A stretch of 64,000 nucleotides of DNA. Origin: Aurelia coerulea. Lineage: Eukaryota > Cnidaria > Scyphozoa > Semaeostomeae > Ulmaridae. Of this stretch, positions 11,101 through 22,290 are shown one piece after another. Location: positions 17,522,501-17,586,500 of the forward strand of contig CM076949.1 of NCBI GenBank assembly GCA_039566865.1, read 5' to 3'. Both the position numbers and the translations under genes were made by a program. Every line of letters begins with the position of its first letter. The stretch's first letter is position 1. The notes under the pieces are model-generated. The model saw only the letters and a program-made list of their open reading frames with translations. It made no database searches and was not told the DNA's origin.

Positions 11101-14100
11101 CAACAGTGAGACTGAGCTTCGTTAAGGTGGGAATGACTGGTGGGATATTCTGACAAGCACCAGTAAATACAGTCTTCACTGAAACTACCGTTAGGCCACT
11201 AAACGCTGAATAAAATGCGGTTTGCACTGTTTTTCGATTAGATTGGAACAGCAACAGCAGAACTTTCACGACAAGTCCTTTATAATCAACAGCCATATGC
11301 TGAGATGAGGTAGAAATGCTGTCGATGTAACTAGATGAGCAGTAGCTCCATGAGAATGTAAACTGAGAGCTGGTGTGACGAATGAAATCAACAAGGCCGA
11401 TTTCAGTTAAGCTCAGTGAGAAATACGATCGAAGACCACTCATCACACTTTGGATCAATACGTTATTGCTGCTACTACTGGCTGTTGTTGTAGTGAATAG
11501 AATTTGTATTTGGCAATCCTTTAGAATCTGTGCCGGGCCTATGAGCTTTGCTTTGAAAGAATTAGCCGCTGATAGTTTTGTACTGTCTGTCGCAGTGAGT
11601 ATGAATGAGTAACCAGAACTCGGTTGTGCTAGTGCTAATGTTGCTGTCGCTTGTGCTGTTATGGTTTGTTGGGCTGAATCTAGTTGCATCCAAAAGTTGC
11701 TGGATAAAGCGTTATTCTTGCTATCAGCAAGACCGAGAATTAATTTCCTGGTATTACCATCTTCAGTATCATAAAACGTATTTGCTGGGACTACAAATGA
11801 AAACATGCTGCATATGGAGATGTTTAATACCGTAATTCGCACTGAAATTGTCGGTGGATGATTTGCAGCTCCTGTACACGGAGGAAGTGTATGAACTTGA
11901 CCATAGCTTACAGAAAATGGTTTCATCGCATCCTTGAGCTCCTGAAGTGGTAGATTACTGCTAGTCAGAAGACGGTTTTTGACAGTGCTTAATGCAGCTA
12001 TATCGCAAGGGTTGTGAATAACAGAGCAGTTTGTGAAGTCTAGGAAATGAGATCCAGAGACATGCTCGGAATGGCCCATTAGTCCAAGACTTGTAGATGA
12101 GGAATCATGCAGATACTTTTGCAGCAACGATGAAAAATCTCTTATTTCATCAATAACTTTGGCATAGCTTCTAACGGTTTGGTATACAAGCTTGTACACA
12201 TATTTAGGCTCACTGTGTGTTTTGAAGGAGAACTTGATGCTGACAGATCCCTCTTGTCCTGTTCTGTCCTTTGCAACTAACGTTATAATCATAGAGCTGT
12301 TGTAATTTAGGGTTTCTGCTCTTGTCGGATTTCCGTAAATGATCTGCGATGTCTTGTTGAATTGCACCCAGTACGTCGAAGGAAGGGCTGTTCTTGTGTT
12401 AAGATACAATTCAAGTGCAAGAGCTCTTGTGTCCCCATCTTCTGGATCGTTAAACAGGCTTTTGGGTACCTGAGCATTAAACCCACCGCAATATGTGCCC
12501 TGAATAGTCCATGTAGACAAAGCAGGTACAGGGGGGTTTAAGGGCTGCTGGCAGAGCGATGCTCTATGCACGTTGGTTGATACTATTGTATATCTGGAAG
12601 AAAAATAGCTTGACAACTCTGTAGGAACTGTGTTTTGCTTTGTTTTTATTTTGTTGAAGTAACTTAACGCTGCTACTTCGTCACATTTATTAGGTAAGGC
12701 ACAAATGCTGCTTCTCACAATCAGGTTATTAGCTGCCACTCCAGCTTGACTGTAAGATATGATATTGGTAAATTTGGACTTGAAATATGAATTCAAGAGT
12801 CGAATTATTTCATACTCCTCTTGAAATTGCTCACCAATTTTAACAGTGCTCAATTGCATTGAAAATTGATACAGATGCTGTGGAAGCTTACCAACGATTT
12901 GAACAATGAGGTGGGTCTCTGCAAATAGACCTCCACCATCTGTTGCTCGGATGGTTAGGTTATAACCTTTTGCTGGTTGGGTAGATATCAACCTATCAGT
13001 TATAGCTCCAATGAGCAGTCGATTAGCAGAGATTATACGTACCCACCTGTAATTGCCACTTATTGGAAGGCCATTGATCTTAGTGACAGACAGCTTTAAA
13101 ACACTGTCCTCTTCATCGCGAAAGGTATTCGATGGCAGAGTATAATTAAAGTCAGAGCATGTGGAAACTTGGATTTTGCCAAGAGGATTCTTTACAGTGG
13201 GTGCTGAGTTTGTAGAGAGGCAGGGTCCTAATTCAGTGACCTGTACATAGGTAATGTAAACATCACTTTTGCCCATCGCAACTTTGAATGCTTCGACAGT
13301 GCCCTGCTTGTCATTTATTTGTGAAGAAATAGCATTGATTGTCGCTTTTTCACAAGGAGAATACCTGGCTGAGCAATTACCAATCTTCAAAACAAAGTAA
13401 GGATACGAGCTTTGGAGCTCTTGAATTTCAACAAAATGAAAGTTAGTTGGGACACCATTGAAATACGCTGTAAACCTGTCAACCATCGTTGTTAGGATTA
13501 CATTTCTTGCAGGGGGGTTAGAAGCAATCCACGCAAAATTCATTTTGATGACGAAACTGACATTTGGGTGCTGTTCGGATAGCCTGAAGCGTAAATTGTC
13601 TGTGATGCTAAGGCCTCTCTTTGTCGTGGCCTTTAGCTTATAGGATATAATTCTCGGAGTTGGATGAATAGGCAAGGAATTATCAGACAAGACGATTCTA
13701 AAAGTTTGCGACGTCGGCTCAAAATACAGCCATTTTTCCTCTGAAGGCTGATTGGTTGTATTTAACACCGTTAGTGTTAACTTTCGTGTATCACCATCAA
13801 TCACATCGTAAAATGTATTTGCAGGCACTTGGAATAATTTATATCCACAATAACTAATATCGATAATAGGAAGGGAATTTTGTACGACTGGAGCAGTAAT
13901 TTGATCTTTGCATACACCTTGGGGTGCAGTAGTTGCTGAAATGATGTCAAAGTTTGCCTGTAATGCAGTCTTAAATGCTGAATTAACTGAACTGCCAGTG
14001 GTGATAATTTCTGAAATTCTATTCAAGGCAATCTTATCACAAGTGTCTCTTTGCATGGAGCAACTACTCCATTCAGCATTCACAACAGTGTTCAGTGTCA

Positions 14101-17100
14101 ATGCTTCTGGCAAAGCAGAATACTCAACTGATGAAAGGGCAGACGATGCTCCATTAAAATATTTTACAATATTTGCTCTCATGGTATCGTACAATGATGC
14201 AAAGCTTTCTGATAGTGGTAAAGCTGTTATACGATATTGCATAAACACTTTTTGTGTCGCATTTTTTTTCTGAGGGAAGATTGTAATGGCAACATTGCTC
14301 TGCACCTCTTGCAAATTGAGATCAGTGGCTGTCAGGGTAATGGTAACAGAGTTAGCTACAAGTGAAGTTGCAATTTGGTTTGTAGCAAGGATTGAGAGCT
14401 GTTGCTTTGTTGAATCAAACGATATCCAATAATTGCTATTACTTTTCATTCTCACATTCAAATTCCTTGTGTTTCCTTGTTCGTTGTCGTTGAATGTATC
14501 TGCAGGGAGTATCTGCTGATACGTCTGGCATGTTGTCACAGAAATTGGTCCAAATGGTATTTTAACGGTAGGTGCTTGGTCTCTTGTGCAAGGTCCAAAA
14601 TTTGTTTCTGTTAAAAACAGTTGATCAAATTCCGGTTTCATTGCCTGTTTGAACTCACTTCGCAGGTCACCAGCACTTGTCTGAAGTTTGTCTCTCACTT
14701 TTTTAATCTCCATTATGTCACATGGATCGTACCTAAAGAGGCAATTTGTCCACGTGATTATGAGCTTCTTACCAGCAGCCTCAGTCTGACTTACAACCTG
14801 AATACTCTTTTTATCGTCACCTAGAAAGGTACCCAACTTTTTTACAAACGAGTAGAGCATGCCTGAGATCGATGATGCGCTGTAAATAGTTTGCAATGTG
14901 AATGTATGACTGTATCTTTGAAATGTTCCATTTATGCGTACTCTGATAGTAGTATTTGATGATAGATTGGATGCATCTGTAGCTATTAGTAGGAAAGAGT
15001 GATCCTTTGGATAAGTTGGTGCGGCCTGCTCTTGTGTCAAAACAGCTCTTATTTGTTGCAGACTTCGAATCGAAATGAAGCCAAAAACCAGTATTGATTG
15101 CTGCTCCATTGCTATTCACAAGGCGCAGTTTTAATTTGGTTGTGTTCCCATCTTGTTTGTCTTTGAGGGTATTTGCTGGTATATTGAAAGTAAATTCTCC
15201 ACAAAAGTCAAGGAATAGATCTGGGATTTGTTGGATAACAGATGGTGGCTCTTCGATGCAATTGGTGCCCAAGGATTCAGAAGCTGTCGACAGAACATGA
15301 TTTGCACCAAAGAGTGATTTGATGCCTGAATTCAATATATTTGTCCCTGATAAAAACAGGTTTGACCTGATATAAGCAATTGTTGTTAAGTTGCAAAGAC
15401 CAACAGCCATGTTACATGGGGTCCATACCCATGTCGCAGTGTTGCCAACAACGTTATACGAATGTGTATGCACAGTCAGGTCATTGCGAAGTAGTTTTTC
15501 TAACGATACATGGAGTGATGACAGCTGAATAGGATAAGGCACATTGTTTACTTTTGATACATCGAACTTCATTGTGATGTTGTAATATCCGGGTGGCGGT
15601 GGACCACTCAATGTAAACGTTAATGGTGCCGATACAGATTTACCGTCGCTGTCCGTAGCTGTAAGCAGGTATTTGTAAGAGCTTCCGACCAGTTTAGTGT
15701 AAGTATTATCATCAGCAACTGCATAGATAGTTTGAGTAGTAGTATTGAAGTTGACCCAGCTATCAATTGGCAACATACGATCAATATCATCCGTAAGGTT
15801 TAGCTTTAAATTGCGTGTATACCCTTCTTCTTCGTCATAAAATGATTTTTCAGGAACCAAGAGGATATTTGCCTTGCAGTATGGAATTTGTCTTGGACGC
15901 AGAAAAAAGAGTAGTATAGTTGGATAAACTGCCATGAACTCTGGAGGTTTCCTGTTGAGGATGTTGCATTTTCCATACGCAAATTCTTGCGTCTTTTGTA
16001 TGTTAAAATATGGTTGCATAGATGCATTGAATGCAGGATTTGGAATGGACCTTAGATTCGACTTTTTCAACATGCTGATGATCTGATCATTTGCCTTGAC
16101 GTCACAAATATCTGTGCGCAACGAAGTCTTCTGGACATGCAGGATGATCTTGTTACTTGCTAAGCGAGATATTTGAAAGAGGATGACGTCTTGTGAAGAT
16201 TGCCACTTGAAATAAACCTTGAGTTTTGTGAGAAATGTGACATACACATTGGCCAAAGGAAGGATCGTGGCATCATAAATAAATGTTATTTCGTATGACA
16301 GAGTATAGGCTGGTTGTGTCCAGTTTCGTATAACGGTTAGATTCTGATCTGCAAAAGCCCCATCACTATCAAATGCTCTCAGTATGAAATATTCCTCGCT
16401 TGTGGTAGAGACAGTTGTTGGGAAGCCTTCAATTGTTCTTGTTTTATTATTGAACCAAATCCAGGAATCTAGTGCCAAGTTGTTGCCATTCATATCGAGT
16501 AAGTATAGCATGAGGTTATTACCGTCTATTCCATCTGTGAACACATTGTAAGGGACAAAGTAACTCAATGAACCATATTTCGGTACGTAGAGTGTTGGAA
16601 TTTTGAATGTCACTCTTGGAAGGTCGCAGCTTCCGGAGAGCTTTATATTCACGACTGAAGGTGCGAAACCGATGGCAGTTGAAAGTCCATTTTGCAAAGA
16701 TTTCTTAACACTTCCATTAGATTCCATAAGCTTCAATCTCAGACTATTCACTTCATTCAGATCACAAGGATCCTTTAGGAGACTTGAGATTGTCCACATC
16801 ACTGAGGAAGCAGACGTTGTTTGGAAGTCGAGAAATATCATTGCCGAGGAACTGATTCCTAGGTATGAGCTCATGTACGACACGAATGAACTCACCAATG
16901 TGAGATAGGATGTTGTTATTACTGAATTATAAGTAAATGTCACAATGACCAAGATATTGCTGAAGCTTTTTTGTAGGTTGAATTGAACACTTTGTGATGC
17001 TTCGACAAGAATTGGAGAAAGAGCTACAATTTTGAAAGAATATGAGCTCTGTGCATTCGCTACCTTCAGGCTTGCAACTCCTCGAATGTTGATGTTTTGA

Positions 17101-17645
17101 TCAAGGTATTCACCAGTTAGGCCTATCCAGTAATTATTTATTGGCACAGCTGTATTATTTTGGAATCTTAGGTAAAGCTTCAGTCGCATGTTGCTGCCAG
17201 CTGGAGACAGGAACAATGAAGAGGAGAGAACGATCGTGAAATATTGTCCAACTTGAATGCTTTGTGTACCAAATGACGAACCAACAACTGGAGCTGCACT
17301 TGAAATGCGACTACAACCTTGCTGAAATGCCTCACCTGCCATAGAGGTGACACTGAATTGAGGTTGTAACGTATCTTTGAAATTTTGTTCAGCAATGCTC
17401 CCTACTAGCTTCTCACGAAGTTGTATAATTGCTGTAGTATTGCACGTGGTTCCGATCAAATAACGAGTACTGAAGGTGTAGTCCATGGTAAGGGACGTCG
17501 TTCCACTCCTTGTGATTGATACGAGATCGTTGACAATGTCACTTGTATCGACACCAAGATATGGAGCCATGAGTGACTGGAGTGTGAACAGGATCCTTGC
17601 ATCGTTGAAAGATTTCACAAATACCCCTGTATCCGATGTGATGTT
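8186..17645 (-). CDS. Giant dystroglycan-module protein, exon 3 (9.46 kb, one frameshift)
   Basis: This very large exon encodes about 3,153 residues, roughly fourteen CADG plus alpha/beta modules. The acceptor is TTTTTTTCAG (next base 17645) and the donor is AAG|GTAAAC (8186), both phase 0. CADG cores recur, for example PANTFYDTEDGNTRKLIL, followed by a WxQLDxxxQxI strand and YxxxLxATDxxG. The alpha/beta halves carry an (F/W)xNCS motif with a potential N-glycan, then CDxxAI, and end in a Gly-Cys before the next module. Near 15060 the frame changes: FWLHFDSK continues as LQQIRAVLTQ only if one base is skipped. The exon length, 3 x 3153 + 1, fits one extra base exactly. Nothing else interrupts it. 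Either this copy or allele is damaged, or the base is a sequence error. The role is inferred: extracellular matrix or adhesion. Confidence 0.88.
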
Positions 17646-19418
17646 CTGAAAAAAAGGAAAATCAAGAATAGAAAAAGGAATAAGGCAGCAACAAGTGCAG
17701 TTGGCTTTATAAAACATTCTGCCAAAGGAAAATGTGAAAACTCTCTACACGGGTATTGTGTAGCCCTACTTTCGATACTATTTTTCCTTTTTGGGTTATG
17801 TTGGCTCTACAAAACTTAACCAGTTCTACAAGCTTCATAATCGTGCTGCTAGAATCATTACAAATAGCATGTTTACACCCCAAGTAGATCACTTATTGAA
17901 GAATAGCAACGCATAGCTACCAAAATTTATGACTGCAGCATAAAATCTTGACCGCAGCTGCGATAGATTTAGGCCGTCGCAGCTTTATCGTGAGATCATA
18001 AATCTTGGTAGCTATGCGTTGCTAGGGGGCATATTCCCTTCATACATTGCGTGAAATGAGGTCCGCCATTTTTTCCGTAATCGTCTATTGGGCTGGAAGA
18101 CCATTGAAGAAATTCATTGGAAATAAGTCTAAAAGGAGTTTTGTTGAATGTTTGATTTTGTGACGGCTTTTGAGGTGGCACATTATTGCAGCTACTACAT
18201 GATTTCGCAACAGACCAATCTTTGAAATCATGCTCGTGCAGAAGTTTACACTGATCGATTTCTAAATCCCGAAGTCACCCCGAAAACGTTTTCTCATTGT
18301 CCATTCATATTGAGTCTTTAGAAAATCTGATCGACATCTTTTGATCGTTTTCAATTTTTTCGAAAACCAAAACTTTAAGAAACTGGCTCATAGCTCCAAA
18401 ATTGACAACAACAAAAATGTGCAAAAAGCCTAGAATCTAATTTAGGTTTTCTGCAAAAGATTAAGTCATGAATCTTCAAAATCGGTGCAGTGTGCGATTG
18501 ACCTTGGCCTGCCAAAAATTGCATAGTTTATTTTGGCCCACCCGACAGTTTCTTATCTCGTGGTATTTTAATTTAGCTTTAATTGGAGAGCCCTTGAAAA
18601 AAAGCTTCTGCTGAAATGCTACCCTGCTCCTTAAAAAATGAAATATCACATATCAAAATATATCAACGAGGCAACGAGAACAAAGCCAAATCATTGAAAC
18701 GATTCATCTGTTGCTTCTGATTGAAAAGCTAGCACAAAACGATTAACATTTGTAAAAAGGCCTTAGAAAAGGCTGATCATCATAGCCGTGAATATCTAAC
18801 AAATAGACCACAAGCGATATCCCTGAAACCTAGGTAGCTGGCGCACCCATCTAGCATGTAAACAGGGGTATTTAAGAGAAGATAGGTGCAAAATTGAAGA
18901 CGAACGCCAGCCTTAACATTTGCCACCCAAATTTATCTGTCTAATTTCAGAAGATGAGCATTATTGTTGCTTTATAGGGAATCGATATGCTTATTAAAAG
19001 CATTGATTCATGATAACAGGCCTGATTTGCCGTGTATCATGTGACCCATGCGAGAAAGATCAATTATCAATCCCAGCAAACTAAAGAGACCTGCTGTGGC
19101 GTAATGCACTTCATGTGATCAGTTTCATTTCACATGAACGTTAGACAATCAGATGGGCCATCCAAAACCATGAGTCAGCAAATTCTGACAGATAGGGTAT
19201 ACCTTGCCGTCTTATGCTGGTTCAATCCCTTTAAGGCTGGCCTGCGCCAAGTTAAAACTATAATCCTTCGTATTTGACAACTTTGAAAAGTGCCGTTTCA
19301 TGTTATAGTTACAGGATTAATTTCGGTCAGTTGCAGATCCAAAGATCGCGTTGTCTCATCGAGACCTGATCCTTTTGTTTTACGAAATTCACCCTTGCTA
19401 AGGAAAACAAGTACTTAC
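17646..19418 (-). other. Intron 2 of the giant gene
   Basis: A phase-0 intron with donor ATC|GTAAGT (19419/19418) and acceptor TTTTTTTCAG (17646). It contains a complex hairpin (17904-18024) and a fragment resembling one arm of the ATGGCGGC MITE (18061-18090). The remainder, about 18.1-19.4 kb, shows nothing I recognise. Confidence 0.85.
17904..18024. mobile_element. Hairpin MITE, about 120 bp
   Basis: Arms of 30 bp, starting TAGCAACGCATAGCTACC and inverted at 17995-18024, match at about 27 of 30 bases. A second inner stem (AGCTGCGA ... TCGCAGCT) sits inside. No coding capacity. Likely a small foldback transposon in intron 2; superfamily unknown. Confidence 0.7.
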
Positions 19419-19791
19419 GATGGTTCGAAGATAGTTTGGCTCAGTAATAGGTCCAGTAAACTTCACGATCAGTGTAGTATAATTATCATGGCCAAACAAA
19501 TCAACAGCACTGAGCCTGAATTTATATCCTCCAGAGGGCTGCTGACTGTAAATATTCTTTGTTGAATATAGATTGATTGTCTGAGCTGTCAAGAAGATCC
19601 ATGACTTCAAAGGTAGTACATCTCCATTGTGAGCGTACAAATACATTGTAAGATCTTTCACACTTTTTAAGTCTTGGTCAGTGAAGGTATTTTCAGGTAC
19701 CGCGTATTGCAATCGGAATGTCGTGTTTGTCACAACGATCGTCAATGAATCAACGGCTATCAGCCCCGCTTGTGCTTTCGACGGCAAAGTG
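19419..19791 (-). CDS. Giant dystroglycan-module protein, exon 2
   Basis: A 373-base exon with acceptor TCTTTTTTCAG (19792-19802) and donor ATC|GTAAGT (boundary 19419). Its first base completes the split Ser codon (AG|C) left by exon 1, and it ends in phase 0 into exon 3. It encodes the first CADG domain: FRLQYAVPENTFTDQD, a LTMYLYAHNGD segment, then LPLKSWIFL, YKFRLSAVDLFGHDN and a final strand before GPITEPNY. The DxEDGNTR calcium-loop-like motif of later copies is degenerate here. The phase match on both sides is the main reason for linking this small exon to the neighbouring large ones. Confidence 0.85.
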
Positions 19792-19904
19792 CTGAAAAAA
19801 GATAATGGGATATGCACAAATATTATACTTTTGAACATTGAGAAAAGGGGGAACAGTAAGTAGGTAAGAGCTTGAATTAGGGGTTAGTCATTTATAACTC
19901 TGGG

Positions 19905-20390
19905 TACCGGGGCGGGTTAGAATTGGTGGGGATATGAAAACTATTCCAAGGAAAATTGGGGGGTATGAAACTTCTTTTGGAAATTTTAGAGGGGGTACGA
20001 AAACATTAATGATAGTTTCTCCAGAAAATTACTTCAATGGCACGATAAGGCCTATGGAATACCATATCCTCGCACAACTGCAACTCTAGCTAGCTTCTTA
20101 ATGACGGCCTTCAAATCATCCATTGTACCCCATTTGTATAAAATTCCAGCTCACTGGCCTTCCAAGGTAGTACTTCATTAAGTTCAAATAGCATTGCCTT
20201 TCGTCTTTTTTATCTCTTTTACAAAACAGAACTTCTGTGATGTGGTTATCTGAAAATAGTTTGATAGATGGCCAGTCGTAGGGTATGAAATCTTTTCCTA
20301 ATTTTCAATTGGGCTCTAAATTTTTTTTCGGATAATTGGAAGGGTTTTAAAAACTCTTAGCTAGCTTAGCAATTCTAGCCCGCCCCGGTA
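19905..20390. mobile_element. MITE with GC-rich terminal inverted repeats
   Basis: The left end reads TACCGGGGCGGGTTAGAATT and the right end is its inverse (AATTCTAGCCCGCCCCGGTA) with one mismatch. The interior has repeated GGTATGAAA / TTTTC motifs near both ends. About 490 bp, no ORF. Superfamily unknown. Confidence 0.75.
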
Positions 20391-20754
20391 TTAGTGTCCA
20401 GCGGGTTCACTTTTACATGCATATGTATATGTTGGGAATTCTAATAACCTTGAATGGACCCCCTTTGTTAAATGGAGCCTTTTTTCTGAATTTTATAAGA
20501 GTCAGTGGTCCATTTCACTGCATATTTTCATACGCCTATATGCTAACACTGTCAGTTCTAGGGTGACCATGTATTTCGTTCTGTTATAAATTGTAATTTT
20601 TTCGTATTTGGAATTTTCTGATATTGCACTAAAAGCTGCTATATTCATAGGTATCTGGGTCTTAGCAGTCAGGGTGATAGAGCACTCTATCTAAGGGTTT
20701 TGCGGACTCACCCGATGTACAATGCAGTTCTTTGGTAACTTGACGTTACTTTGG

Positions 20755-21336
20755 TTGGGGGCAAAATTGCCCCCTAGAAGACTTTTTGTTATAACTCTGC
20801 CAGGAAAACAATTATGGCCAGGGAACTTTCTGAATTTGTGCTGCTACTTATTTTGCAACAACTAAAGAAGTTTTATAAAAATATTTTGACAAATGAGGGG
20901 GAGGGAGACAATTTTCTGGAACAGACTCTGTCAAAATCGCCTATTCTTTAATATTAATTTTTGCAAAAAAGTAGCAAGATTGATATTTTTTGCAGGGCAG
21001 TGCTATTTGATCTAATGCTACTAATTTTTCAGGGCAGTTTTCATGCTTGGATGGAAAAGTTGTGCTCCAATTAAATTTAATTGCATTTTTCCTGATTTCC
21101 ACCGATTTTGCCACTCTTCTTGACCACAAAAAGAAAATCCTGACGCAGGCAATAATGACGGCTAATTCTTGGTTAATTTCTAAATTCTCATAAAGTATAT
21201 GCTTGGGGCTATTTGTACAGAATTCTGGTTGCTCTATCTATTTCCAGGCAAGAGTTAGGTAGGGGGGGGGGGCTTTTTGCCACTCCCCAACCAAAATAGG
21301 ACGTGTCAGATAGCCCAACCACTATGGGGTTAACGC
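20755..21336. mobile_element. Old poly-G/poly-C hairpin element (piggyBac-like MITE relative)
   Basis: The left side has TTGGTTGGGGGCAAAATTGCCCCC, and the right side has a poly-G run, CTTTTTGCCAC and CCCCAACCAAAA, ending in ACTATGGGGTTAA. The inner left sequence (CTTTTTGTTATAA ... CAGGAAAAC) resembles the segment after the hairpin at 28985-29031. The left terminus is not clear, so the boundaries are approximate. Confidence 0.5.
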
Positions 21337-22290
21337 AACTTTCGTTCGTTAGAATTTCCCCGATATCGTAAAGATTCGTGCCAATCTTCCCGAGTTCGGA
21401 AGTGAGTTTATCTCCCATTTCACAATGACACAGTTAAAAAGCTTTGTTCAAACTCGGCTAAATCTCAAACAATCAAATTAACTCAATTTGCTGGATTGAG
21501 ACATTGGGACACAATGTTTGATAAACTGGGTTAATTTAAACTGGTTTTCCTTGCAAGTGTCAAGTGAATATGCTGTTACGGATTCGCATGAAGCCGCATG
21601 ACTTAATAAGAAGGTGCATCAAAAAGTATGAGCGCAAATGTATTTACATGGGAACTCTTGTGATTACAAATGTGGAATATCCAGCGTTATTCTGATTGCT
21701 TTGAGATGGGAAAATTGAGTAGCCAGGGTTTTTCATACGAACTGAGGTTCAAATGGCAGTATAATGCGTGCAACCCTTAAAACCAAAGCAAAACTTTCCT
21801 GATTGCTGAGGCCATGTATGTCCCTAATTATTGAACTTTGCCGCACTTTCTTGTTGATTTGCTATTGTTGCCAAAAATTTTTTATTATAGATCATTGGGT
21901 TTATCGTAACTTAACATCCACGCATTATCATTTCATTCTATGGTATCAGACGGTAGTACTACGTCCGCTGAAACCATTTCAAACGAGCGAAAGAAATGAT
22001 AAGTCTAGTCTCTTCGTTTGAAATACCGTCTTGCAACGATTTCTGTTTCTGAAAAATAGTCTTCTGCGTATATAAGGTTGATACCTTGTCGGGACGACGT
22101 GAGATTATGAGTTTGGATATTTTAAGGCAATCATGAGTCAATTTCTCAACAGGAACAACAATGTGTAACATTGTTAACGATGGTCATCGTAAATCTTGCG
22201 ATAAACGATTCTGAGTCTTTGAGGAATACATAAATGATAAAAAGATAATAAAAAAAATGTGCATGAATCGAGTCTTTTGATCACTGTCGA
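21337..22290. other. Intronic stretch downstream of gypsy pol
   Basis: This is where the 3' LTR of the gypsy element should lie. I find no copy of the sequence that precedes its primer binding site. No gene is recognisable. Confidence 0.5.
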
